Positions 7,901 to 16,400 of a DNA stretch of 64,000 nt are shown here, piece after piece. The stretch is from SYLG01 sp965226945 (lineage in GTDB: Bacteria > Planctomycetota > Planctomycetia > Gemmatales > Gemmataceae). Position numbers and translations under genes: made by a program. The notes below the pieces were generated by a model. That model was given only the letters and a program-made list of their open reading frames with translations. It made no database searches and was not told the origin of the DNA. The stretch spans positions 1,612,001-1,676,000 of the forward strand of contig OZ245717.1 in assembly GCA_965226945.1 (NCBI GenBank). The letters run 5' to 3'. Position 1 is the stretch's first letter. Every line of letters starts with the position of its first letter.

Positions 7901-10428
7901 CCAAAAGCCCCGAAGCGGCCGCGGCCCTGGCTCGCATTCTCCTTCAGCCGGAGCGTGATACGTTCCTGACTTCGGCCGTCATGAGCAGTTTGAAGCCGGA
8001 CAATTTGGGCGCCGTGGCCGATGCCCTTCTTGCCGCGCCTCAACCGCCCAGGGAGGTCTTGCGCTCGCTCTGGCAACTGGCCGCGGCCCAGTCCAACGAC
8101 AAGGTGCTTATCTCCGGCCTGGCCAAGCTGCTGGCGCAACTTGCCTCTGATGCGGCGGGTCAAGAAAACCAACTCCTTCTCACGAGCGAACTACTCTCCT
8201 TGGCGCAAATGCGCAAGAACTGGAAGCCCTCCGAGAAAGAAAAAAACACCCTCGCCGAGCTGACCAAGAAAGCCGAAAAACTCATCCGCGATCCCAAGGC
8301 CAAGCTCGACCTTCGTATCGCCTCGTTTGCATTCGTTGACATCGTCGCCGCCGAGAACGGCGCGCTTCTCGCCGATCTGATCAGTCCGCGCCAACCGCCC
8401 GCCTTGCAGGCCGCCGCGATCGATCAACTCGCCAAGGTCGATAGCGAAAAAGCAGCGAAGGTGCTCATCGAATCGCTGGCGACGATGTCGGCTTCCGGCC
8501 GAACCAAGGCGCTCGACCTGCTTCTTTCGCGGACACCATCGATCCAAAAACTCCTGGAAGCGATGGAGAATAAAAAACTCAGCGCGTCCCTGTTCGATGC
8601 GGCCAGCCGGCAGCGACTGCTCACGCTCAAAGACAAGGCCCTGCAAGCTCGCGCGGAAAAAGTGCTCGATGCTTCGTCGGCAAGCGATCGCGGCAAATTG
8701 ATTACTCAGTACACCACGGCGTTCGGCTCCACGGGCAACCCCGCCAAGGGGAAAGAGCTCTTTCAAAAATCCTGCTCGGTCTGCCACAAGCTCTCCGGCC
8801 TCGGCCATGAGGTCGGGCCCGATTTGGCCATGGTGGCCAACAAGTCGCCCGGCTGGCTGATTCAGGAGATTCTGGACCCCAGCCGCAACCTCGACACGCG
8901 CTACACGCAATATGTCGTGGCCACGCGCCAGGGGCAGACCTTCTCGGGGCTGCTCGCGGAAGAAAGCGCGACGAGCATCACCCTCAAAATGCAGGAGGGT
9001 CGCACGCAGACGATCTTGCGAAGCGACATCGAAGAGATGACCTCGCCTGGCAAATCGCTGATGCCCGAGGGGCTTGAGAAAGAGATCGCACCGGTGGCGA
9101 TGACCGACTTGGTCGCTTATCTGACTTCGCAATTGCCGCCGCCCAAGTCGATGCCGGGCAATCAGCCGACAACCGTCGTCCTCGGTCCCAAACATACGAA
9201 GCTGAAAGCCTCCCAGGCCGCGATCTACGGCCGGGAGATCTGCTTCGAAAGCGAGTTTGGCAACATCGGCTGCTGGCACGCCGAAGGGGACCATGTCGTC
9301 TGGACGGTCGAATCGCCAAAAGCGGCCAAGTGGGATATCTGGCTCGACTGCGCCTGCGCCCCCGAAGTCGCGGGTAACGGTTTTGTGCTCGAAGCGGGCA
9401 CGAACAAGATCACCGGCAAGGTGGAACCCAGCCGAAGCTGGTCGGACTACCGGCTGATCATGGTCGGCGATCTGAACATTCCGGCAGGCACGAGCCGCAT
9501 CGTTTTTCGCCCCGCGGGCCCCGTGAACGGCGCCCTGATCGATTTGCGCACGATTCACATCATCGAATACGACGAGGTTCCCATCGGCGTCTCGGGCGAA
9601 GGAGCGTTTCCCGATCCGTTCGACGCCCCGGGGGTCGCCAAGATCCTGCTCGACCCCAAGGAACCGGACAAACGCAAACAAGGCCTGATCGCCAAGCACC
9701 CGAAGCTCGGCGCCGAATTGATTCGCGAAATGACGCGCGATCTGGGCCAGGATTCCAAGGAAGAGTACCGGCGCATCCCCGTGATCTGGCAGGTGGCGAT
9801 CGCCGCCGGCAAGGCCAACCAAAAAGAGAATATTCTCTCCATTCTCGAGGCGGCCCTTCCCAAAAGAAACGAGAAGCTGCGCGACTGGCAGGCAGTCGTC
9901 ATCGGCGGCGGCCTGATCAACGGCATCACCCAGGCGAACGACTGGCCGATTGCCCGGATGAAGGAGATCATCGGGAAAAACGCAAGCTTGCGCATTCTTT
10001 ACGAAACGGCTTTGGAGTGGGCTTCGTCGATGGCGGATGACGAAAAGGTCCCCACCGGCACCCGCTACGATGCCTTACGCATGGTCGCCATGTTGAACTA
10101 TCGATTTGCCGAACCACCACTCGCTCGCTACCTGCGAAAAGGCACCGATGACGAACTGATGATGGGCGCCGTCAGCGGCCTGGCCGACATTCCCGATCCC
10201 GCCGTGATTCCTCACCTCGTCGGGGCTCTGGGCTATCTCAATGAAGAGAATCGCAACCTGGCCGTGGCGGGCTTATTGCGCGACGCGCCCAGGTGCCTTG
10301 CGCTGTTGGAAGCCCTCAGCGCGGGTAAGGCTGAAAGGAAATGGCTGAGCGATAAGCAGGTCAAGGGACTGCGGGAACATACCGATCCCAAGGTGCGCGA
10401 AAAAGCGAAGGAGTTTTTGGGCAAATAG
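4957..10428 (+). CDS. Ceramidase-like / PVC-type dehydrogenase / HEAT / cytochrome c fusion protein
   Basis: A 1823-residue exported protein. In order: signal peptide (1-24); neutral/alkaline ceramidase-type domain (about 30-450) with SSHTHTAP near residue 117 and NYACHAVTL, both typical zinc-ligand regions; PVC-type membrane-bound dehydrogenase beta-propeller (about 462-840, DFGPDGKLWVAEMLDYP); HEAT-like helical repeats (about 845-1240); a cytochrome c domain with heme motif CSVCH at 1273-1277 followed by LGHEVGPDL; a carbohydrate-binding-like beta domain (about 1411-1541); and a second HEAT stretch to the end. The middle and end match the phylum's CxxCH dehydrogenases. The ceramidase part could be a hydrolase for amide-linked lipids or other substrates; the real substrate is unknown. 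The frame is uninterrupted, so the fusion is real. A long hairpin follows the stop. Confidence 0.88.
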   Translation: MNLVALLMVSTWLGATASPLAGEEPAADPGLMHVGIAKRDITPDFPVRLSGFGFRRTESEGVNQRIWAKALALGQNDPVLLITVDNLGVSAELGEQLAKRLASKGLSSSKRLVIASSHTHTAPMLTGVTSTLFGVPIPKEHQAHIDQYTQLFLDRLEEVATVALGDRQPSRLAWGVGKADLAKNRRTAGGPVDHDLPVLVVKTQAGAPRAILVNYACHAVTLSHNKVGGDWPGYAQQAIEDAFPGTIALFAIGCGADSNPTSDVTGDKTDVASRQGLALGREVARVVKSSLTPVTGPIEVHNETISLPLADLPTTEKWNELAKRKDAIGHHARVQLEKIKEGKSLKKEIAYPITTWAFGKSLAMVFLPGEVVVDYSLRLKRELDRSRLWITAYANDAPCYIPSERVLKEGGYEGGGAMVYYDVPVPFRPGLENLIVKAVVEPLKGKFPPKAEPQTAAGEASLSPAESLKTLKAHEGLVAELVVAEPMVASPVAIDFGPDGKLWVAEMLDYPMGPKGNYEPGGRVRLLDEMDNDYKPKRSRIFLDGIPFPTGITVWKKGVLVCAAPDILYAEDTDGDGKADKVEKLYSNFGTGNFQARVNSLVPGLDGWIYGSSGLFGGDILCHKTGAVVKLGNRDFRIKPDTGALEAATGRTQQGRVRDDFGNWFGCDNSTLATHLVLPNEALRRNVHAAYPQTVASIADSADIRRLIPARPVQMFKLSGPPNSVTAACGIGVYRDNLLGEAYQGDLFTCEPVNLLVHRMKLKVQGSTFETVRAPGEEQSEFLASTDTWFRPVQMRTGPDGAVWIVDMHRFVIEHPRWIPQEDVAKLDLRAGANTGRIIRIRPEGKALRPVPRLDRLSDKELIAAMDTPNGTVRDLAMEWVLWRTRDENRSLKAPLMELVQKTTLPAVRAQALSLLATLYEWAPGASLEKAFADPHPGVRRQAARVADESFRETGAIKGLVGLAADADPHVRLEAALALGNAKSPEAAAALARILLQPERDTFLTSAVMSSLKPDNLGAVADALLAAPQPPREVLRSLWQLAAAQSNDKVLISGLAKLLAQLASDAAGQENQLLLTSELLSLAQMRKNWKPSEKEKNTLAELTKKAEKLIRDPKAKLDLRIASFAFVDIVAAENGALLADLISPRQPPALQAAAIDQLAKVDSEKAAKVLIESLATMSASGRTKALDLLLSRTPSIQKLLEAMENKKLSASLFDAASRQRLLTLKDKALQARAEKVLDASSASDRGKLITQYTTAFGSTGNPAKGKELFQKSCSVCHKLSGLGHEVGPDLAMVANKSPGWLIQEILDPSRNLDTRYTQYVVATRQGQTFSGLLAEESATSITLKMQEGRTQTILRSDIEEMTSPGKSLMPEGLEKEIAPVAMTDLVAYLTSQLPPPKSMPGNQPTTVVLGPKHTKLKASQAAIYGREICFESEFGNIGCWHAEGDHVVWTVESPKAAKWDIWLDCACAPEVAGNGFVLEAGTNKITGKVEPSRSWSDYRLIMVGDLNIPAGTSRIVFRPAGPVNGALIDLRTIHIIEYDEVPIGVSGEGAFPDPFDAPGVAKILLDPKEPDKRKQGLIAKHPKLGAELIREMTRDLGQDSKEEYRRIPVIWQVAIAAGKANQKENILSILEAALPKRNEKLRDWQAVVIGGGLINGITQANDWPIARMKEIIGKNASLRILYETALEWASSMADDEKVPTGTRYDALRMVAMLNYRFAEPPLARYLRKGTDDELMMGAVSGLADIPDPAVIPHLVGALGYLNEENRNLAVAGLLRDAPRCLALLEALSAGKAERKWLSDKQVKGLREHTDPKVREKAKEFLGK

Positions 10429-10442
10429 GGCTAACGGGCAAA

Positions 10443-10483
10443 GATCTGTTGTTTGGGCGGTAAGACCGCGCAAACAACAGATC
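10443..10483. terminator. Long hairpin between convergent genes
   Basis: GATCTGTTGTTTG (10443-10455) and CAAACAACAGATC (10471-10483) are perfect inverted repeats. Inside, GCGGT/ACCGC adds five pairs around an AAG loop with one G-G mismatch. There is no T-run. It lies 15 bases after the stop of the fusion gene and before the end of the opposing gene, so a bidirectional terminator or 3'-end stabiliser is likely. Confidence 0.6.
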
Positions 10484-10539
10484 GATCACCATCTGCTAGC
10501 CCACACCAATACGAGAACAATCACCATGCTTTGTATCGG

Positions 10540-11451
10540 CTATGACAATTGACTAAAATAGTCAACGGATCCATTTTTCCCTAAGTAAAAATTTAAAATT
10601 AACCCGTCATAAAATACCAGGTTATTTTTTTCGCTTATTGAATCATAGAATCCTAGGGCTTTTGGTTCATTGACAAAGGGATAAGGCGAATCATCCATCA
10701 CACTTACGCCATGAAATGCGCAAAGGAATTTCCCTGCGCCTTGGACGCCATCTGGTATCTGCGAAGGCTCATTCCAAAATGGCACCCCACCGATCTTCAT
10801 CCCGCGATAGCAAGCGAGCGCCCTTATCGCCCTCTTCTGAAACCGGAGATTCCCCTGCGCATAAAGAGTGGGGTCGACAAGCGTCTTAAAGGCATTTGTG
10901 GCAATGGATTCGTCAGTGAAATCAAAAGATCGATTGCGCACTGCATAACATGTGGGAAATTCCAATGCCGGCGGCGGGGCCGACATCACCAAGTCGTCGA
11001 TTCCCAATTTTTGCCATTCAAACTCAAAGAGGATGCATCCATGCACATACATGTCTTTGATAAAGATCAAAAGAACATCTCCAGGGAGAGGTCCAATATG
11101 ATCGTGGGAATCCACGAAGGAGAACTGTACCAGAAAGGTTAGCGGATTCCCGAATTCGTCCGTTGGCCAGGCAAGGTCTCTGGGTCGATAAGGGAGCCCG
11201 TGTACTTTGGTCAGATGACGCTCCGGCGGTTCTCCCCTGCCAAAGATAAACTGGTCCACCGGCACCGATGGCCCCAATTCCAGTCCCTTTGCCTGAGCCA
11301 AGTGGCGATAATAATCGACGCCGACCAGTGAGATGGGCGAACCAGTAAATATCCCTACTAAATCCCTGGCATCGGATTCGTCAATCTTCCCCTTGGATTT
11401 TGTGAGTAATAATTTGCGCCAATGGCGCAGATTATAAGTTGGATGCGGCAT
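10540..11451 (-). CDS. DUF1963 (YwqG-like) family protein
   Basis: 303 residues, no signal peptide. Central features fit DUF1963/YwqG: GLPYRPRDLAWPTDEFGNPL followed by TFLVQFSFVD and a GPLPGDVLLIFI strand, then a C-terminal HGVSVMDDSPYPF region. YwqG-type proteins have no settled biochemical role; many sit near secretion or immunity genes, which is not evident here. The gene is more AT-rich than its left neighbour and begins the compositionally mixed island. The ATG at 11451 is the only good start. Family assignment is from recognition of the tryptophan/aspartate block. Confidence 0.65.
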   Translation of the reverse strand: MPHPTYNLRHWRKLLLTKSKGKIDESDARDLVGIFTGSPISLVGVDYYRHLAQAKGLELGPSVPVDQFIFGRGEPPERHLTKVHGLPYRPRDLAWPTDEFGNPLTFLVQFSFVDSHDHIGPLPGDVLLIFIKDMYVHGCILFEFEWQKLGIDDLVMSAPPPALEFPTCYAVRNRSFDFTDESIATNAFKTLVDPTLYAQGNLRFQKRAIRALACYRGMKIGGVPFWNEPSQIPDGVQGAGKFLCAFHGVSVMDDSPYPFVNEPKALGFYDSISEKNNLVFYDGLILNFYLGKNGSVDYFSQLS

Positions 11452-11660
11452 GCTTTTCTGGTCTCAATCGCCAGTGCGGAGCAAGATGCAAGCTTAACGA
11501 CTAAACACCACCATTGGACGAAAACCTGGATAACTGGATTTGCGTTCCCGATGGCGCCGACATCGAACGAGTCGCCCTGCCGACTGTCAGCATAGGAAAA
11601 TGCGGCTCGACGCTCTCGCTGCTCTTGCCATTTCTTAACTCCAAAAACGGAACCAGTGAC

Positions 11661-11679
11661 GATAAAGTAAAATGTCCCC
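11661..11679. repeat. Solo end of the GGGGACATT repeat family
   Basis: The 268-base gap 11452-11719 holds no convincing gene. It contains AAAGTAAAATGTCCCC ending at 11679, preceded by CCAAAAACGGAACC. That preceding stretch aligns with sequence before another solo end at 16741-16761 (TAAAAAACGGTACC, then AAAGTAGAATGTCCCC). Both look like right ends of a second subfamily of the island repeat. Confidence 0.5.
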
Positions 11680-11719
11680 AATTGCCCGCTCCAATTTTGC
11701 CACTACCGTGGGAATTGGG

Positions 11720-14122
11720 CTAAGGCTCAGCGGCGCGAAAGGCCGAATGCTCCCTATCGATTTTGCCGTCGGGCCCAAACCAGCCGACGCCGATCAGTCC
11801 CCGACTGTCTTTGTCCAGAACTTCCCGGGTCAGCAGAACCCAATCGGGGAAGGGGTACAGCGACGAGGTTGGGTCGAGCGTATAGGCGATCCGACAATCG
11901 ATCAGGGTCTTTCCGCCGATGGCACCCCACAGCGCCCCGTCGCGCTCACCCAGAATCAACCAGCTAGTCGCCTGCCGCGCCGAAGGCGCTTCGAGCAATT
12001 TCCCAGCGGTGGGATGTGCCCCCCAGAGCCCGTTGGAGGCGGGTGAGCCGTAGAGAAGGACGCTTCTTCCTTGCAGATTGGCCAAGAGCGTCGTGTCCGG
12101 CAGTACTTCACAATCAACCCCATAGATGATGCGACAGCATTCCATTTGCATCATGGCAGCGTTCCGTGCGGCTTCATTCTCTTGTGCCGACCCGTTCGTG
12201 CCGTAGATCGCCGCCAGAGGACGCTTCAGTAGGTCGTGCCAGGTGCGTGGTAGACTCACTCCTGCCCAAAGGTCTCCCGTCCCAACCCGAGCGTGCTTGC
12301 GAAGGTGCTCCAGCAGGGGTGGGAAGTCCACCTGATCAGCAGACTCCGTTGCCCAGGCATGATCGGCGCCGCGTTGCTCCTGGTAGAACGGCGTTACGCC
12401 GCGTTTTTCCATCTCCTGGTTGATCCGCCGCGATTCGCTGACCGGGACGGACCGATCTTTGTCGCCGTGCACAAGGGCGATGTTGCCGATCGAGGCGATG
12501 GCATGAAACCGCGACTCGACATCGATCTCAGTAACAGCACGGGCCAACATCCTTGAGATCGGGTCGGCGATGATGGGCCGAGGGCGCATGTCGTAGCTGA
12601 AATAGCTGATCCAACCGGCACTGGCCCCCACGCCTGAGAAGAGCCCGGGATTGAGCGAAGCGATTTGCCATGCGGCATGCCCGCCAGCAGAGTAGCCGAT
12701 GAGTAGGACCTGTTTGGGATCGGCGCGGACTTCCCGAATCGAATGCTCCAACACTTCAAGAGCAGCCTGGCGGGAAACTCCTTCGCCATTGCCCCCGTGC
12801 AACTGCGGACAGACGAAATGGCACCAGGGACGCTGGACATAGCTGCGGGCCGTCCGCTTCGCCTCCCAACCGCCGCCAGGAAAGGCGAGGATAACGGCCT
12901 GACCGGCCGTCTCGGTTGACGAAGGGTTTAGGGCGTAGCGACGAACCAACCCGTCGAACCGGCTGACGAACGTTCGGTAACAGACCTCGTCGCGCCCGAC
13001 CACTTGCAGGGACGCGGTCATGCGCTCGCCGCCGTCCGAGAGCGAAAGTTGCAAGGATTGCTCTCCCGGCTTTTGTCCACCCGCGACGCGGAATCGAAAA
13101 CGGGTGATGCGCGAATTCATGGCCGGAATGATTTTGCTTGCTGTTCGCGTTTCCGGCCCGTCTCCGAACCGGGCGCTAATCGTGACGCTGCTCGGCTTGT
13201 CTGTCGCGTTGATCACCGTGACGGAGGCATCAAAGTCTCCGCTCTCGCCCAGGCGAATGTCCGGAGCGATGAGACTGTCTTCCCACCACTTACCGGGGTC
13301 GCCCTTGACGAACGAGAAGGGGAACTCCGCCGGGTAAAGTTGAGCGATGAGCTGGTGGTCGCAAACGATTCTGTTTTTGCCTTGTTTCAACCGAACCGGA
13401 AGGAGGTGCCGGAACCCTTGGCCGCCGAAATGCTGTTCGCCATTGATTGTGATGAACTTCCTGGGGTGGGCGTGCAAGAGGGCTGTTCGCTCCCTGGGTT
13501 CATCCCAGTCCGCCTGGACAACCGTACCAAGCGTGTTAAAAATCCAGCCGTCGGGCTTGGCCTTAAGCTCGTACCACTTGCCCGAGCCGAGCGTCGTCCC
13601 GCTCTTGCCAGGACGGGCCTTCCCCTCCAAGTCGAGTCGTCGATACTCCGAGAACGGGAAATATTCCGATTTTTCAAGGCCCAGGTCGATTCCCAGAGCC
13701 GTCTTGAACGGCCGGCGCGCGTCGGCCTGGGCCAACTGCGTGGCTAACTTTTCACGGAGCTTTGCCCAGCGCGGGTCATCGTGCAGAGATCTCAGGTCTG
13801 GGTCGGCAGACAAGTGGTTTGCATTCTGCCAGCCGTAATCGACGGCTAGCCCGAGGAACCGAAACGCCCGATCGGCTCTACCGTCCAGGGCCAAGCAGCA
13901 GGCGGCGTTGTAGTAGACATTGAAGTCTCGTTCCTCTTTCCCCATCAACCGTAGGTAAAGGTCGCTCCCGGCCGAATATTGCTTTTGGTGGTATGCCTGC
14001 TCGGCCTGTCGCAACAACCTCTCACGAGTTTGGGCCGGTGCGAGTGCGGCCGTAAGCAGCCAGAAACCCAAGACAGCCACCACTGCCGGACCCCGTGCCC
14101 ACCTGGAACGATTGCGGCGCAT
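11720..14122 (-). CDS. Secreted alpha/beta hydrolase with N-terminal TPR-like region
   Basis: 800 residues. The signal peptide is AVVAVLGFWLLTAALAPAQ. Residues about 25-125 form a TPR-like helical part (AEQAYHQKQY, YYNAACCLALDGRADRAFRF). A beta-rich middle follows, then an esterase/prolyl-oligopeptidase-like catalytic domain: oxyanion-region FPGGGWEAK, nucleophile Ser in LIGYSAGGHAAW, Asp in VHGDKDRSVP and His in RGADHAWATE, all in the expected order. The substrate is unknown. The ATG at 14122 is chosen because GAGG lies 6 bases upstream; the open frame extends to a TTG at 14137. An inverted repeat lies 28 bases upstream of the start. Confidence 0.75.
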   Translation of the reverse strand: MRRNRSRWARGPAVVAVLGFWLLTAALAPAQTRERLLRQAEQAYHQKQYSAGSDLYLRLMGKEERDFNVYYNAACCLALDGRADRAFRFLGLAVDYGWQNANHLSADPDLRSLHDDPRWAKLREKLATQLAQADARRPFKTALGIDLGLEKSEYFPFSEYRRLDLEGKARPGKSGTTLGSGKWYELKAKPDGWIFNTLGTVVQADWDEPRERTALLHAHPRKFITINGEQHFGGQGFRHLLPVRLKQGKNRIVCDHQLIAQLYPAEFPFSFVKGDPGKWWEDSLIAPDIRLGESGDFDASVTVINATDKPSSVTISARFGDGPETRTASKIIPAMNSRITRFRFRVAGGQKPGEQSLQLSLSDGGERMTASLQVVGRDEVCYRTFVSRFDGLVRRYALNPSSTETAGQAVILAFPGGGWEAKRTARSYVQRPWCHFVCPQLHGGNGEGVSRQAALEVLEHSIREVRADPKQVLLIGYSAGGHAAWQIASLNPGLFSGVGASAGWISYFSYDMRPRPIIADPISRMLARAVTEIDVESRFHAIASIGNIALVHGDKDRSVPVSESRRINQEMEKRGVTPFYQEQRGADHAWATESADQVDFPPLLEHLRKHARVGTGDLWAGVSLPRTWHDLLKRPLAAIYGTNGSAQENEAARNAAMMQMECCRIIYGVDCEVLPDTTLLANLQGRSVLLYGSPASNGLWGAHPTAGKLLEAPSARQATSWLILGERDGALWGAIGGKTLIDCRIAYTLDPTSSLYPFPDWVLLTREVLDKDSRGLIGVGWFGPDGKIDREHSAFRAAEP

Positions 14123-14150
14123 AGCCAACCTCGACAAACGTCTTGAACCT

Positions 14151-14166
14151 GTACCATAATTGGTAC
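14151..14166. promoter_or_regulatory. Candidate operator, GTACCA-N4-TGGTAC
   Basis: GTACCA (14151-14156) and TGGTAC (14161-14166) are perfect inverted arms around TAAT; a further GTACCAT begins at 14168. The site is 28 bases upstream of the hydrolase start, in the promoter or 5' leader region. Function is inference. Confidence 0.35.
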
Positions 14167-14330
14167 TGTACCATAGTAACTGGGGGTACGGAATGCGTCA
14201 ACCCTCCGCAGGATCAGTTCAGGGCCGGCAAATGGAGGTTTTTCACAAGGCCCTGCAGGCCGAATCGCCGGCCGGAAGCTCTTTTCGGCGAAGCGATCGG
14301 ATGGCACTCGTTCTTGGCTTTTCGCGGGAG

Positions 14331-14595
14331 GAAAAGGGGACATCATATTCTACGGGTACCCCGACGGTTGACGCTGGCGCAAGCATCTAATCCGTGAGTA
14401 TCAAATTGATTGATCGTCAGATCATCGGACCAGATTCTGGGGGAATAAGAGGGGAAAGCAAGGGAATGGGGGAGGGTATTCTGGAAGAAGCTTACGCATC
14501 AGGGCATTTTTTGAATCAACTCAGGCTGGATCATGACTCAGATCAGCCTGTGGAGCCTTCGGATCTGCGACAGTAAAGTAGAATGTACCCTATCT
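14331..14595. repeat. Island repeat, copy R1 (~265 bp)
   Basis: Begins GAAAAGGGGACATCA and ends AAAGTAGAATGTACCC, so the ends are imperfect inverted repeats. The core shares ATCAAATTGATTGATCGTCA with R2 (the shared run extends to 27 bases), and the AATAAGAGG, GGGAATGGGG, ATTCTGGAAGAA and GACTCAGATCAGCCTG words occur in the same order. The core contains the small palindrome TGATC-GTCA-GATCA. No conserved reading frame spans it. The rest of the gap 14167-14657 shows nothing else. Confidence 0.75.
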
Positions 14596-14657
14596 TCCGC
14601 CCTTTCAGAGTATATTTTAACGACGGTCACAAAGTTACTAAAGGAATTTAACGTACA

Positions 14658-15071
14658 ATGAACATTAAAATTTTGTCATCCCATATTAAAAAAATTCCAC
14701 GGATAATTGATGTTGAAGCGGATTTTCTTCCAAGCCCAACTACACCCTCACCGGAAGGTGACCATCTTTATATCAACTGCGCCTACAGTAAATTTAACAC
14801 TAATCATCCGCCAAATGCTATACTTTCAATAATGCGTAATGATGCAGTTGACATATTGCAATTAACATTTAACCTACTAAACAATCGCTGTTTTAAACTA
14901 ATATGCCTGTCATTTTTTCAACATCAACAAAATGCCCATTCACTGAGAATTTATAGGACAATAATAACCAAGGACAACCTGTCAAAGCTAGGTGATTATG
15001 GAATTCTTGCCAGTAGTGGCGAGGAATCAGATATCCATCATGTCAGCGAGATGCTAAGGATATCCAGATAA
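14658..15071 (+). CDS. Hypothetical protein, AT-rich, between two island repeats
   Basis: 137 residues (MNIKILSSHIKKIPRII...), no signal peptide or membrane segment, and no family I recognise. AAAGGAA lies 12 bases upstream of the ATG. The open frame is long for this AT-rich stretch and codon use differs sharply from the GC-rich core genes, which suggests acquisition from elsewhere. It sits exactly between repeats R1 and R2, so it may have been carried or trapped by them. A non-coding interpretation cannot be excluded. Confidence 0.45.
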   Translation: MNIKILSSHIKKIPRIIDVEADFLPSPTTPSPEGDHLYINCAYSKFNTNHPPNAILSIMRNDAVDILQLTFNLLNNRCFKLICLSFFQHQQNAHSLRIYRTIITKDNLSKLGDYGILASSGEESDIHHVSEMLRISR

Positions 15072-15125
15072 CCAGTCGCTGCTCCCAATGAAATGGCGGC
15101 CCAAATCCAACTCAAGTGGAGAAAG

Positions 15126-15398
15126 GAAAAGGGGACATCAAACTCTACGGGCGCCCCGACGGCCGACGCAGGCGTAAGCGTCCGGTCTGTGGATATCAAA
15201 TTGATTGATCGTCAGATCATTGGGCTGGAAACTGGATACTGGGGGAATAAGAGGAGAAAACAAGGGAATGGGGAAATGCATTCTGGAAGAATGCCTACGC
15301 ACCTGGGCATTTTTCGAATAAATCCAGACTGGAAAATGACTCAGATCAGCCTGAGATCCCTTCGCGCCTGTGACTAAAGTAGAATGTCCCCTTTCTCC
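15126..15398. repeat. Island repeat, copy R2 (~273 bp)
   Basis: The best-preserved copy: it starts GAAAAGGGGACATCAAACTC and ends AAAGTAGAATGTCCCCTTTC, clear terminal inverted repeats. It aligns with R1 along its whole length. Its right end directly abuts the IS remnant at 15401, so the insertions are nested or adjacent. Confidence 0.8.
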
Positions 15399-15400
15399 TC

Positions 15401-15551
15401 CGGTATCAATTCGTCGATGCATTCGAGGGCCTCCTTGCCCATGGGTCGTGTGACAACGCCATGATGCCGGGAGGCCTTCGTTTGCCTCAAGTCCTTTCGG
15501 CTTTTCAGCTTACTGCTCGCTTAGTGCCATTCTAGAATGTCCCCTTTCTCC
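15401..15551. mobile_element. Terminal remnant of a second IS4-family copy
   Basis: These 151 bases align without gaps to 18472-18622, the right end of the IS described below. I counted five mismatches. The stretch covers the first few transposase codons (reading MHRRIDT on the minus strand), the upstream region and the terminal inverted repeat. Everything else of this copy is gone; the other side is the end of repeat R2. Confidence 0.85.
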
Positions 15552-15575
15552 TTCTTGGGACGGCTAGCTAGGAAC

Positions 15576-16400
15576 CTATTTGGGGCGCTTGCTCACAGGT
15601 TTAAATCGAGTCACTGCCTTATCACCGCTCTCCAGGAGTACCAACTGTGCCACTCCATGACTTTTGGTAGCAAGCTGATTGGGGCCATAATCCTCAATCG
15701 TTGTGGCGTTAAGCTCAAAAAGCTGTTCGACGCCGAATGGCGCTTTCTCGGTCTCAACAACGCAATAATCGGCAGCATGGCTATACGTCCCCGTCGTTCC
15801 ACCTCTGAGTTTTCCCTGAAAGGCGAATTTAAATCGCAGAACATCGCCGCGGACAACGCCCTCATCACGTTGAACAATTACCGACATGCTTTCTCGTTTC
15901 ACATCTTTGGGAACGATGGGACAGAAGGATCGAAATCGCTCCAATTCGTACGCCCGTCGCTTTGTGTCGGTAATTTCACCGTGAAGGCCATCGATAGAAG
16001 AGGTGTCTTGAAACAAGACCTTCACGGCCGCATCGAATGGATCACCATTGGAGATAGCCTCCTCCGGAATGAGCAGGCGTAAGACAATTTCACGGGGTTT
16101 TGCCGTAACGCAATATTCCAGCCACCGACATTTTTTCCGCTCGAACGTTTCTTGACCAAAACAGGCTATGAGCAATTCGGATTCGGCAAAACCGACCCTT
16201 GGTAGTCCATCTAACGCCTCTTTGGGTAGGTTTTCGGGCTTTTTGATGATTTCTGTGTCAAGCACCTGTTGCGTCAGGCGAAAACGTGACCAAGTGCCCT
16301 CAATAGGTAGTCTGCGAACTACCCCTTGTGCGCACAAGGGCGCAGCGTTGAAAACTGCCAAAATGAAAAGAATCAATATGCTCACAAGGCTTCGGGACAT
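15576..16400 (-). CDS. Secreted protein of unknown function
   Basis: 274 residues with a signal peptide (SLVSILILFILAVFNAAPLCA). The mature part is a mixed alpha/beta sequence without a recognised family. It contains LPIEGTWSRFRLTQQVLD near the start, which resembles planctomycetal secreted proteins that begin with an EGTW strand, and a predicted beta-rich second half. The stop lies only 25 bases from the IS remnant, so the locus has been invaded from the 3' side without visible damage to the frame. An overlapping plus-strand frame (15537-16082) has no supporting features. Confidence 0.6.
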   Translation of the reverse strand: MSRSLVSILILFILAVFNAAPLCAQGVVRRLPIEGTWSRFRLTQQVLDTEIIKKPENLPKEALDGLPRVGFAESELLIACFGQETFERKKCRWLEYCVTAKPREIVLRLLIPEEAISNGDPFDAAVKVLFQDTSSIDGLHGEITDTKRRAYELERFRSFCPIVPKDVKRESMSVIVQRDEGVVRGDVLRFKFAFQGKLRGGTTGTYSHAADYCVVETEKAPFGVEQLFELNATTIEDYGPNQLATKSHGVAQLVLLESGDKAVTRFKPVSKRPK

